Source: Chitinophaga pinensis
Lineage (GTDB): Bacteria; Bacteroidota; Bacteroidia; Chitinophagales; Chitinophagaceae
Assembly (NCBI GenBank): GCA_945866165.1
Contig: CAMBGO010000075.1
Location: 1 to 9,316, forward strand
Length of the DNA: 9,316 bases
Direction: 5' to 3'
The notes under the pieces were generated by a model. That model was not told the origin of the DNA. It saw only the letters and a program-made list of their open reading frames with translations, and made no database searches. Position numbers and translations under genes: made by a program. Shown here in pieces: positions 1-5,651 of the stretch. Within the stretch, counting starts at the first letter, position 1; each line of letters begins with the position of its first letter.

Positions 1-1
1 A

Positions 2-481
2 AGACCAGCAGTTGAAGCCGGAGAAAGTCTGGGATTTCTTCCGGGTGATCTAAAAGAGAAGATTGATCCTTATCTAAGACCCCTTTATGATGCATTGGAT
101 GATATGATCCCTGCAGATAAGCTTGGATATTATATGTCAACCCGTGTAATTGAAATCGCACCGCTTGCTTATATGCGTGGACGTACATTAGATCATGCTT
201 ATATTATCCTGGATGAGGCTCAAAATACAACTGATCTTCAAATTAAGATGTTTCTGACCAGGATAGGTGCAAACGCCAAGGCAATCATTACAGGGGATAT
301 GACCCAGATTGACCTACCGAAAAACCAACGAAGCGGATTGGAAAAGGCAACAAAAATTTTGAAAAATATAGAGGGTATTGCTCACGTTGAACTAGATGAA
401 GAAGATGTTGTAAGACACCGACTAGTGAAAGCAATAATCAGGGCATACGACAAAGATAAGACCAACAACGAAGCTGGTTAA
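2..481 (+). CDS. PhoH family ATPase, C-terminal part (5' end outside window)
   Basis: The frame is open from the first bases and ends at TAA 479-481, giving 159 residues of what is normally a protein of about 320. It opens with RPAVEAGESLGFLPGDLKEK, a conserved block that follows the Walker A motif in PhoH/YbeZ-type P-loop NTPases. Walker A itself must lie upstream of the window. The Walker B-like segment AYIILDEAQNTT and the later ITGDMTQIDLP block are both present and look intact. An internal ATG at 95 is not the real start, because conserved PhoH sequence continues upstream of it. The family is cytoplasmic, binds ATP, and is linked in other bacteria to RNA metabolism together with YbeY; the exact role here is inference. 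It heads a tightly packed gene run, with only 1 nt before the next ATG. Family assignment is secure; gene-level function is not. Confidence 0.93.
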   Translation, partial: RPAVEAGESLGFLPGDLKEKIDPYLRPLYDALDDMIPADKLGYYMSTRVIEIAPLAYMRGRTLDHAYIILDEAQNTTDLQIKMFLTRIGANAKAIITGDMTQIDLPKNQRSGLEKATKILKNIEGIAHVELDEEDVVRHRLVKAIIRAYDKDKTNNEAG

Positions 482-482
482 C

Positions 483-896
483 ATGAAAAAAATATTCACC
501 ATACTGCTTTTAATTGTAGTCGTGTTTTCGTGCAAACAACCAGAAGGATTTCATGAAGCAGAAGATCCTATAGATGCAGGAAGGGAATTCTTAAGGGCCG
601 TATTGGATGGCGATTTTGAAAAAGCTGCTCTATACCTTTCAGATAATTCCGAAGACAAGGATTTGTTTGAAAGATACAAGCAGTACATGAAAAATCAACC
701 CCAAAAGGAAAAGCTCAACCTTAAATCTGCTTCAATCATTATAAATAATATTCAGAATGTTAATGACAGCACAACACTGATAAACTATTCGAATTCACAT
801 ACCATGAAGCCAACCGACCTAAAGGTGGTACTATCCGAAAAAAAATGGAGGATTGATTTTAGCTATACTTTTTCAGGAAATATGAAAGACAAATGA
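483..896 (+). CDS. Small DUF4878-like lipoprotein
   Basis: This 137-residue protein starts with a short basic N-terminus, a hydrophobic stretch (about residues 4-16) and a lipobox VFSC with the candidate lipidated cysteine at position 17, so it is probably a membrane-anchored lipoprotein. The mature part carries the pattern of DUF4878/NTF2-like small lipoproteins: a helix with DAGREFLRAVLDGDFEKAALYL (shown in two parts: DAGREFLRAV at 31-40, LDGDFEKAALYL at 41-52), then strands ending in VVLSEKKWRIDFSYTF. Such domains often sit under the envelope, but no enzymatic activity is established for them. The ATG lies 1 nt after the PhoH stop, and the 3' end overlaps crcB by the four bases ATGA (893-896), which suggests translational coupling. 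The DUF assignment is from sequence resemblance only. Confidence 0.8.
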   Translation: MKKIFTILLLIVVVFSCKQPEGFHEAEDPIDAGREFLRAVLDGDFEKAALYLSDNSEDKDLFERYKQYMKNQPQKEKLNLKSASIIINNIQNVNDSTTLINYSNSHTMKPTDLKVVLSEKKWRIDFSYTFSGNMKDK

Positions 897-1270
897 TTTC
901 AGTTAAAAATATCTTGACCGTAATATTGGGAAGTGGCTTGGGCGGTGCGTTGAGATTTATTTCATCTGAATACATAAAACAATATTTTTCACCGCGATTT
1001 CCTGCAGGCACTTTCATTGTCAATTTATTAGGCTGCTTTATCATTGGCATTGTATATGGAATGTCGCTAAAAGAATCGCAAAATTCAAATGAAATTAAGT
1101 TGCTACTAGCAACTGGCTTTTGCGGAGGTTTCACAACATTTTCAGCTTTCACAGCAGAAAATATTGAACTGATTAGAAATGGAAATCAAACAACTGCCTT
1201 CTTGTATATTATACTTTCAGTTACTTTAGGAATAACAGCAACCTTCATCGGAAGCGCATTAGTGAAATAA
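893..1270 (+). CDS. crcB: Fluoride ion channel/exporter CrcB (Fluc family)
   Basis: The 125-residue length is typical for Fluc/CrcB. Conserved segments appear in order: GSGLGGALRF (13-22), GTFIVNLLGCFIIG (39-52) with the pore asparagine at about N44, and GFCGGFTTFSAF (75-86), which holds the central helix break and the phenylalanine-box region (F83, F86). Four hydrophobic helices are visible, at about 4-24, 37-57, 66-88 and 101-122. In known members two such subunits form an antiparallel dual-topology dimer that lets fluoride leave the cytoplasm. Only one crcB copy is seen here, which fits a homodimer. The start ATG overlaps the lipoprotein stop, and a pyrophosphatase gene begins 1 nt after the stop. 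I looked for a fluoride riboswitch just upstream and saw none; the overlap with the preceding coding sequence makes one unlikely. Confidence 0.96.
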   Translation: MISVKNILTVILGSGLGGALRFISSEYIKQYFSPRFPAGTFIVNLLGCFIIGIVYGMSLKESQNSNEIKLLLATGFCGGFTTFSAFTAENIELIRNGNQTTAFLYIILSVTLGITATFIGSALVK

Positions 1271-1271
1271 A

Positions 1272-1814
1272 ATGAATCAATATACACTTCACCCTTGGCA
1301 TGGTACCGAATATGGGGAAAATGCTCCTGATATTGTAAATGCAATTATTGAAATCCCAAAAGGGTCTAGAGCAAAATATGAAATTGATAAGTCAACAGGT
1401 CTGCTTAAACTTGATAGGATGATTTATTCTTCCTTTCATTATCCAATCAATTATGGATTCATACCAAAAACATTGGGTGAAGACAAGGACCCATTGGATA
1501 TACTCGTTTTAACGAGCATTGCAATACAACCGCTTTGTATTGTTGAATCTAACGTGATAGGTGTTATGCAAATGATTGACTCAGGCGATGCAGATGATAA
1601 GATTATAGCTGTAGCTAAAAATGATCCAAGTGTTAATTACATCAAGGCACTCAGCGAACTTCCAATGCACTTTTTTGCAGAATTGAGGAATTTCTTTGAA
1701 GAATACAAAAAGCTTGAGAAAAAAACTGTTGTTGTTGATGAATTTCAAGAAAAAGACAAAGCACATCATATCATTAAAGAAGCCATAGAGAGATACAACA
1801 CCACATTTAAATAA
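1272..1814 (+). CDS. ppa: Inorganic pyrophosphatase, family I
   Basis: This 180-residue cytoplasmic enzyme hydrolyses pyrophosphate to phosphate, pulling biosynthetic reactions forward. Active-site residues can be placed by comparison with the E. coli enzyme: E27 in IEIP, K35 and E37 in AKYEIDK, R49, Y57, Y61, the metal-binding D71-K-D73-P-L-D76 block, D103 and D108 with K110 in MIDSGDADDK, and Y145-K146 near the C-terminus. Length matches bacterial family I enzymes (about 175-180). One small oddity is K72 inside the metal signature, where G, S, N or D is usual; all three liganding aspartates are kept. It sits 1 nt after crcB and 1 nt before the TauE/SafE-like gene. Family I enzymes are strongly inhibited by fluoride, which gives the neighbourhood a plausible logic. 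Confidence 0.96.
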   Translation: MNQYTLHPWHGTEYGENAPDIVNAIIEIPKGSRAKYEIDKSTGLLKLDRMIYSSFHYPINYGFIPKTLGEDKDPLDILVLTSIAIQPLCIVESNVIGVMQMIDSGDADDKIIAVAKNDPSVNYIKALSELPMHFFAELRNFFEEYKKLEKKTVVVDEFQEKDKAHHIIKEAIERYNTTFK

Positions 1815-1815
1815 A

Positions 1816-2205
1816 ATGGAAAAAAAAATCATCCCAATGGATATAGTTATATATATAATCTTAACTGGATTAGCAGCCGGATTTCTTGGCGGAATGGTTG
1901 GCATTGGCGGCGGTGTAATTATTGTACCGGCACTTGTATTGCTGTTAGGGATGAGTCAACATAATGCCCAAGGGATATCCCTCACAATGATGCTTTTCCC
2001 TGTTGGCATATTAGGTGTATGGAACTACTACAAACAAGGCTACGTTGATTTCAGATATGCTGGTCTGCTAGCAATAGGATTTCTAGTTGGAAGCTTCCTA
2101 GGAAGCAAGTTTTCGTTGAGCTTACCCCAAGATATCGTAAAAAAGATTTTTGCAGTAATTATGATAATTCTTGCCCTAAAAATGCTATTCACAGGGAAAA
2201 AATAA
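1816..2205 (+). CDS. Half-length TauE/SafE-type (DUF81) membrane protein
   Basis: The protein has 129 residues, is strongly hydrophobic, and carries the family hallmark GFLGGMVGIGGGVIIVPAL (22-40) followed by a second membrane segment and NAQGISLTMM (50-59). Hydrophobic stretches lie at about 9-27, 31-46, 54-71, 80-98 and 107-126. Typical TauE/SafE transporters have about 250 residues in two homologous halves; this one corresponds to a single half and stops cleanly at TAA 2203-2205 with nothing resembling the second half downstream. It may work as a dimer. Family members are proposed to export sulfite, sulfoacetate or related organic anions, but the substrate here cannot be read from sequence. 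It begins 1 nt after ppa. An alternative start at M8 (1837) is possible, but 1816 fits the gene spacing of this run. Confidence 0.88.
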   Translation: MEKKIIPMDIVIYIILTGLAAGFLGGMVGIGGGVIIVPALVLLLGMSQHNAQGISLTMMLFPVGILGVWNYYKQGYVDFRYAGLLAIGFLVGSFLGSKFSLSLPQDIVKKIFAVIMIILALKMLFTGKK

Positions 2206-2207
2206 TT

Positions 2208-2234
2208 ATGGAATTGCTTGAAAATTTCATCTAA
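2208..2234 (+). other. Possible 8-codon upstream ORF before the sigma factor gene
   Basis: ATG 2208-2210 opens a frame reading MELLENFI that closes at TAA 2232-2234, immediately followed by a second in-frame TAA (2235-2237). It is in the same frame as the sigma factor, whose TTG start lies 15 nt after the tandem stops. An AGGGA-like purine run lies about 11 nt upstream of this ATG. It could be a short leader peptide or simply chance; nothing else supports translation. Confidence 0.2.
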
Positions 2235-2252
2235 TAAGCAAACCTAAGTAAG

Positions 2253-2831
2253 TTGGCTGACGACCCCACTATTCTCAATGACGCTCAATTATTGGAACAG
2301 TTCAAAAAAAAGAATGATTCCACATACCTAGGGGTATTACTCCAACGATATAGCATGATGGTATTTGGAGTATGCATGAAATACCTAAAAGATAAAGTAC
2401 TAGCAGAGGACTCTACGCAAAGCATCTTTGAAAAGGTAATTAAGGAAGTAGTAAAATATGATATCCCCTATTTTAAAAGTTGGCTATATAGTTTTTCCAA
2501 AAATCATTGTTTAATGGAACTAAGAAAAAGTCCATCGAAATTCAATTTCACCAATGATGATATTTCAACTTTAGAAATACAAGCAGACCAAAATGATGAA
2601 TTAGAACTAAATGAATTCACAAAAAATGAAAAAAATTCGATACTCGAAACAGCTCTACAATTAATAAAAGAAGAACAAAGAGAATGTATCACTTTATTTT
2701 ATCTCAATAAAAAATCCTACAAGGAAATTGAACACATTACTGGATTGTCATTTCTTGAAATAAAAAGTCACATACAAAACGGCAAGAGAAATCTTCGAAT
2801 CATCATAAAAAGGCTGGAAAATGAAAAATGA
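2253..2831 (+). CDS. ECF-type RNA polymerase sigma factor (sigma-70 family)
   Basis: This 192-residue protein shows sigma region 2 at about 27-92 (LLQRYSMMVFGVCMKYLKD, then AEDSTQSIFEKV and a YFKSWLYSFSKNHC core-binding/promoter-melting segment). An acidic linker follows (about 100-128), then region 4 at about 132-187 with the helix-turn-helix SYKEIEHITGLSFLEIKSHI. The start is chosen at TTG 2253: the frame is closed upstream by TAA at 2232 and 2235, and the first in-frame ATG (about codon 35) would remove part of region 2. The gene overlaps the next one by 11 nt, the usual arrangement for a sigma factor and its regulator. ECF factors redirect RNA polymerase to a small regulon after an envelope or cytoplasmic signal; the target promoters are unknown. 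Confidence 0.9.
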   Translation: MADDPTILNDAQLLEQFKKKNDSTYLGVLLQRYSMMVFGVCMKYLKDKVLAEDSTQSIFEKVIKEVVKYDIPYFKSWLYSFSKNHCLMELRKSPSKFNFTNDDISTLEIQADQNDELELNEFTKNEKNSILETALQLIKEEQRECITLFYLNKKSYKEIEHITGLSFLEIKSHIQNGKRNLRIIIKRLENEK

Positions 2832-3174
2832 AAAGAAAAATATAATTATACCCCCTGATTCAAATAGCCCAGAGATGATGATTGAATACCTAAAGGGTAA
2901 TAATGCAGCTTTGCAGCAGCATGAAACTGAAGAAAAGCTGATGAGTGACCCATTTATATCTGATGCATTAGAAGGTCTGTATGGGAAACTTAATAACAAT
3001 GAGCTAAATAAAGTACAAAATAAACTCAACAACTTTATTGACCATAGAATCAAAAAACAAAAGAAGAAAGCCAACAAAATTATTTTATTCCCTGTATGGA
3101 TAGTATTACTATCAATTGTTTTATTACTTATCTCAATAGCTGGCTATGTATTGGTGCGTTTTTTGTTGAAATAA
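2821..3174 (+). CDS. Short single-pass membrane protein, probable anti-sigma factor
   Basis: The 117-residue protein has a cytoplasmic N-terminal part with MIEYLKGNNAALQQHETEEKL (19-40 in sequence) leading into MSDPFISDALEGLYG (41-55). This resembles the conserved N-terminal block of Bacteroidota membrane anti-sigma-like proteins (pattern ...DPFxxDALEG...). A lysine-rich stretch (about 76-86) precedes one transmembrane helix (about 87-111), and only a few residues follow it. There is no cysteine, so this is not a zinc-binding anti-sigma domain. The gene overlaps the sigma factor by 11 nt and would be translated with it, which is the main reason to propose that it holds the sigma factor at the membrane. 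Longer relatives carry a periplasmic domain after the helix; here it is absent. The anti-sigma role is inference. Confidence 0.72.
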   Translation: MKNEKKNIIIPPDSNSPEMMIEYLKGNNAALQQHETEEKLMSDPFISDALEGLYGKLNNNELNKVQNKLNNFIDHRIKKQKKKANKIILFPVWIVLLSIVLLLISIAGYVLVRFLLK

Positions 3175-3175
3175 G

Positions 3176-4198
3176 TTATTGATATTGAATATACATTGGT
3201 ACTGGCTTAAGGGCGAGTAATTCACTTGGAGAAAGCAACCGTTTTGGAGTTTCCTTTAAATCATTTTTGTAAAACAACTTGAAGCCAGTAAACTGCAATG
3301 GCTCAGCATAAACGAATTGCTTATATGTATTAATCTTACGTGCTGGGGCCCCCCATCCATCCATATCCATTACAAATTGTACTTCAGGAATAAGTTTGAT
3401 AGATTTAACATCTTTCATCATTCCCTGTGTGAAGCGGTGTAAAACTAGAATTTTTGGAGGTAAATTATATTTCTTTACAAGTGAAGCAAGGTAATTAGCA
3501 GCATAATTAACATCAGATGCATCAAAACTTCCAATTACAGTACCAGGCCTCTGCCCATCTTTCATAGAAAATTCCGGATCAATGCCAAGATGAACCTTTG
3601 GATTTTTAAGGTATTGCTCTATTGCTGGTATTTCCTTTTCTAAAGTACTCAAGCCAACTTGAATATCGAGAAAAACAATTGCATTAATCTCGTCCGCCAT
3701 GGCAATCACCTTTTCTATTTGAGACGATGGCATTCTAAGCCTATACATACCTCCATTACCAGGGGACTCTTGTGCAGTTGTAACAACATAATGGAGTGCT
3801 GGTATAACAGGTGTTTCAGGATCTGCCTTCTCCCAAACCTTCATCTCTTGCTTTAGTTTTGCAAACATCTGCGCCTTGGGCAACTCACCTAAAATACCCA
3901 TTCGGGTAGAATATAAATTTCCATAGTAAGCTATAATTCTATTGAAGGGTAAAAGCGCCCCTGCTAGAGGATATTTATCATTAAACTTCCATTTAGAAGA
4001 GCTGTCTCCGTTTAACATTTTTTGCATTCGCTTCCTGTATTCAGCAGAATCAATTATTACCACTTTTGGAATTGCAATTTCCTTATTTACAACAACGGAT
4101 GTTTTTATTGTTGGGTCAGTTTGAGCACTAGAACAACCGCAACAAATCAATAACAGCGAAACAAGACTTATGCATGAAGAAAGTAATTTGATTCCCAT
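3176..4198 (-). CDS. Exported, probably lipid-anchored protein of unrecognised family, TIM-barrel-like
   Basis: I do not recognise a named family for this 340-residue protein. The N-terminus is a signal sequence (hydrophobic about 4-19) ending in CCGCSSAQ; C22 after glycine is the likely lipidated cysteine, though the -3 position is atypical, so signal peptidase I cleavage is possible. The mature part shows alternating strands and helices that look barrel-like: RIIAYYGN (87-94), AIVFLDIQVG (173-182), VHLGIDPEF (202-210), KILVLHRF (249-256), VQFVMDMDGWG (273-283) and GFKLFY (305-310). Acidic residues at strand ends (D178, D207, E209, D278, D280) are the kind found in glycoside hydrolase-like active sites, but activity is not shown. 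Its stop lies 1 nt from the opposite-strand stop of the anti-sigma-like gene. Start ATG is at 4196-4198, with a possible promoter 40 nt upstream. Confidence 0.85.
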   Translation of the reverse strand: MGIKLLSSCISLVSLLLICCGCSSAQTDPTIKTSVVVNKEIAIPKVVIIDSAEYRKRMQKMLNGDSSSKWKFNDKYPLAGALLPFNRIIAYYGNLYSTRMGILGELPKAQMFAKLKQEMKVWEKADPETPVIPALHYVVTTAQESPGNGGMYRLRMPSSQIEKVIAMADEINAIVFLDIQVGLSTLEKEIPAIEQYLKNPKVHLGIDPEFSMKDGQRPGTVIGSFDASDVNYAANYLASLVKKYNLPPKILVLHRFTQGMMKDVKSIKLIPEVQFVMDMDGWGAPARKINTYKQFVYAEPLQFTGFKLFYKNDLKETPKRLLSPSELLALKPVPMYIQYQ

Positions 4199-4237
4199 AA
4201 TTTGATTTGTTTAAGCTTTAACTAGCTAAATGTCATG

Positions 4238-4245
4238 CAAAATTA
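4238..4245 (-). promoter_or_regulatory. Candidate Bacteroidota -7 promoter element for the 3176-4198 gene
   Basis: Read on the - strand this is TAATTTTG, a full match to the Bacteroidota -7 consensus TAnnTTTG. It lies 39 nt upstream of the start codon at 4198, inside the 64-bp divergent intergenic segment. No TTTG/TTG -33 element is found at the expected distance further upstream, which would fall in the start of the helicase gene, so this rests on one element only. I saw no comparable match facing the helicase. Confidence 0.35.
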
Positions 4246-4262
4246 TCGATAAAATAGGATAA

Positions 4263-5594
4263 ATGAGTCCGACGAATGAACTACCTTTGCATTTCAATAA
4301 CGAATTAACAAGATTGGATTTCTCTTCATTTAATTTTCACGAGTCATTACAAGAAAGCATTGCAAGTAGTGGGTATAAAAACCCTACCCTTATTCAAGAA
4401 AAAGCCATACCTGTAATTTTAGAAGGCAATGACATTATTGCTTCAGCTCAAACAGGTACTGGAAAAACAGCAGCATTCCTACTTCCTATTTTGCATAAAA
4501 TAATGTCGGGTGCTTACAACGACAACGAAGTACATGCATTGATAATTGTTCCAACGAGGGAATTGGCAATTCAAATCAGTGGTCATCTTGATGGACTAAC
4601 TTACTTTAGTTCAGTGAGTTCAATAGCCATTTATGGTGGTGGAGATGGAGAAAGTTTTGTTAGAGAAAAACAAGCGCTTTCAAAAGGTGCAGATATTGTT
4701 GTTGCAACACCAGGCAAACTGATTTCACATTTAAATATGGGATATGTGAAAATGAAAGAATTGAAATACTTGATTCTGGATGAAGCCGACAGGATGCTTG
4801 ATATGGGATTTTATGATGACATCATGAAAATCATATCTTACTTGCCAAAAGAAAGACAAACATTGATGTTCTCAGCAACAATGCCACCAAAAATCAATCA
4901 ACTTGCAAAATCAATTTTAAAATCACCTGTTGAAGTTAGTGTTGCACTTTCGAAACCTCCTGAAAGCATCAAGCAACAAGCTTATGTTGTTTATGAAGGA
5001 CAAAAGATACCCTTGGTCAGACACATTCTATCAAATAAATCATACCAGTCTATTCTCATTTTTTGTTCTAAGAAGCAAACAGTAAAGCAACTGACACAGC
5101 AAATACAGAAATTGGGATTCAATGCAATGGATATCCATTCAGACCTTGAACAAAACCAACGAGAGGAAGTACTGCAATCGTTTTCTTCAAAGCGACTGCC
5201 AATTCTTATTGCAACAGATATCCTAAGCAGGGGAATAGACATAGATCAAATAGACCTTGTAGTCAATTATGACGTGCCGTCAGACGGAGAAGACTATGTA
5301 CACCGCATAGGAAGAACAGCAAGGGCAGAAACAAAAGGAACCGCAATTACACTTATCAATAAAGAAGATCAATTTAAGTTCAAGAGAATTGAGAAACTGA
5401 TTGGAAAAGTTGTTGACAAAATACCAATCCCTGTAGAATTGGGTGAGGGTCCATCATATGATGAGCAAAGATCAACAAATAAACAACATAAGCCTGGTTT
5501 TGAAAATAGAAACCCGAAAAAAATCAGCCCCCCTAATGTTGAACCGATTGTCAAAAAACAACTTTCGATTTCCAAAAAAAATCCAACAGAATAA
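4263..5594 (+). CDS. DEAD-box ATP-dependent RNA helicase (RhlE-like)
   Basis: The 443-residue protein contains all core motifs in order: Q motif (F23 to Q45, with GYKNPTLIQ), Walker A AQTGTGKT (62-69), PTREL (97-101), TPGK (149-152), DEAD (173-176), SAT (204-206), LIFCS (265-269), ATDILSRGID (317-326) and YVHRIGRTAR (345-354). Two RecA-like domains are therefore complete, and the protein should unwind short RNA duplexes or remodel RNA-protein complexes such as ribosome precursors. After about residue 392 the tail is polar, low in complexity and basic towards the end, without a recognised RNA-binding domain; such tails often guide substrate choice. The ATG at 4263 leaves a normal short N-terminus before the Q motif. 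It is transcribed alone, divergent from the lipoprotein gene and convergent with clpB. Subfamily assignment is tentative. Confidence 0.95.
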   Translation: MSPTNELPLHFNNELTRLDFSSFNFHESLQESIASSGYKNPTLIQEKAIPVILEGNDIIASAQTGTGKTAAFLLPILHKIMSGAYNDNEVHALIIVPTRELAIQISGHLDGLTYFSSVSSIAIYGGGDGESFVREKQALSKGADIVVATPGKLISHLNMGYVKMKELKYLILDEADRMLDMGFYDDIMKIISYLPKERQTLMFSATMPPKINQLAKSILKSPVEVSVALSKPPESIKQQAYVVYEGQKIPLVRHILSNKSYQSILIFCSKKQTVKQLTQQIQKLGFNAMDIHSDLEQNQREEVLQSFSSKRLPILIATDILSRGIDIDQIDLVVNYDVPSDGEDYVHRIGRTARAETKGTAITLINKEDQFKFKRIEKLIGKVVDKIPIPVELGEGPSYDEQRSTNKQHKPGFENRNPKKISPPNVEPIVKKQLSISKKNPTE

Positions 5595-5596
5595 AT

Positions 5597-5633
5597 ATTG
5601 TCTGAATTGATTTAACCAATCAATTCAGACAAT
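5597..5633. terminator. Bidirectional hairpin terminator between the helicase and clpB genes
   Basis: Arms 5597-5612 and 5618-5633 are perfect inverted repeats of 16 bp around a 5-nt loop (TAACC); the left arm reads ATTGTCTGAATTGATT. The hairpin starts 2 nt after the helicase stop and lies 18 nt beyond the clpB stop, so it can serve both converging transcripts. The flanks are A/T rich, but there is no long clean U run on either side, so termination may be imperfect or the hairpin may also protect 3' ends. Confidence 0.8.
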
Positions 5634-5651
5634 GTTATTATAATAGCAAAA

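Noticed and set aside
860..900. Fluoride riboswitch upstream of crcB
   Set aside because: The upstream region is coding sequence overlapping crcB, and no riboswitch-like conserved core was seen.
859..1152. 97-codon reading frame on the - strand opposite crcB
   Set aside because: Entirely covered by the clear crcB gene, with no recognisable domain; a shadow frame.
1581..1904. 107-codon hydrophobic reading frame on the - strand opposite ppa and the TauE/SafE-like gene
   Set aside because: Hydrophobicity arises from antisense of A/T-rich codons; it overlaps two well supported genes.
1816..2205. TauE/SafE-like gene as a broken pseudogene
   Set aside because: Start and stop are clean, spacing to ppa is intact, and no second-half sequence remains in any frame downstream; a natural half-size protein is the better reading.
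2214..2241. Inverted repeat TTGCTT...AAGCAA after the TauE/SafE-like gene, as a terminator
   Set aside because: Only 6 bp of stem with a 16-nt loop and no U tract; too weak to call.
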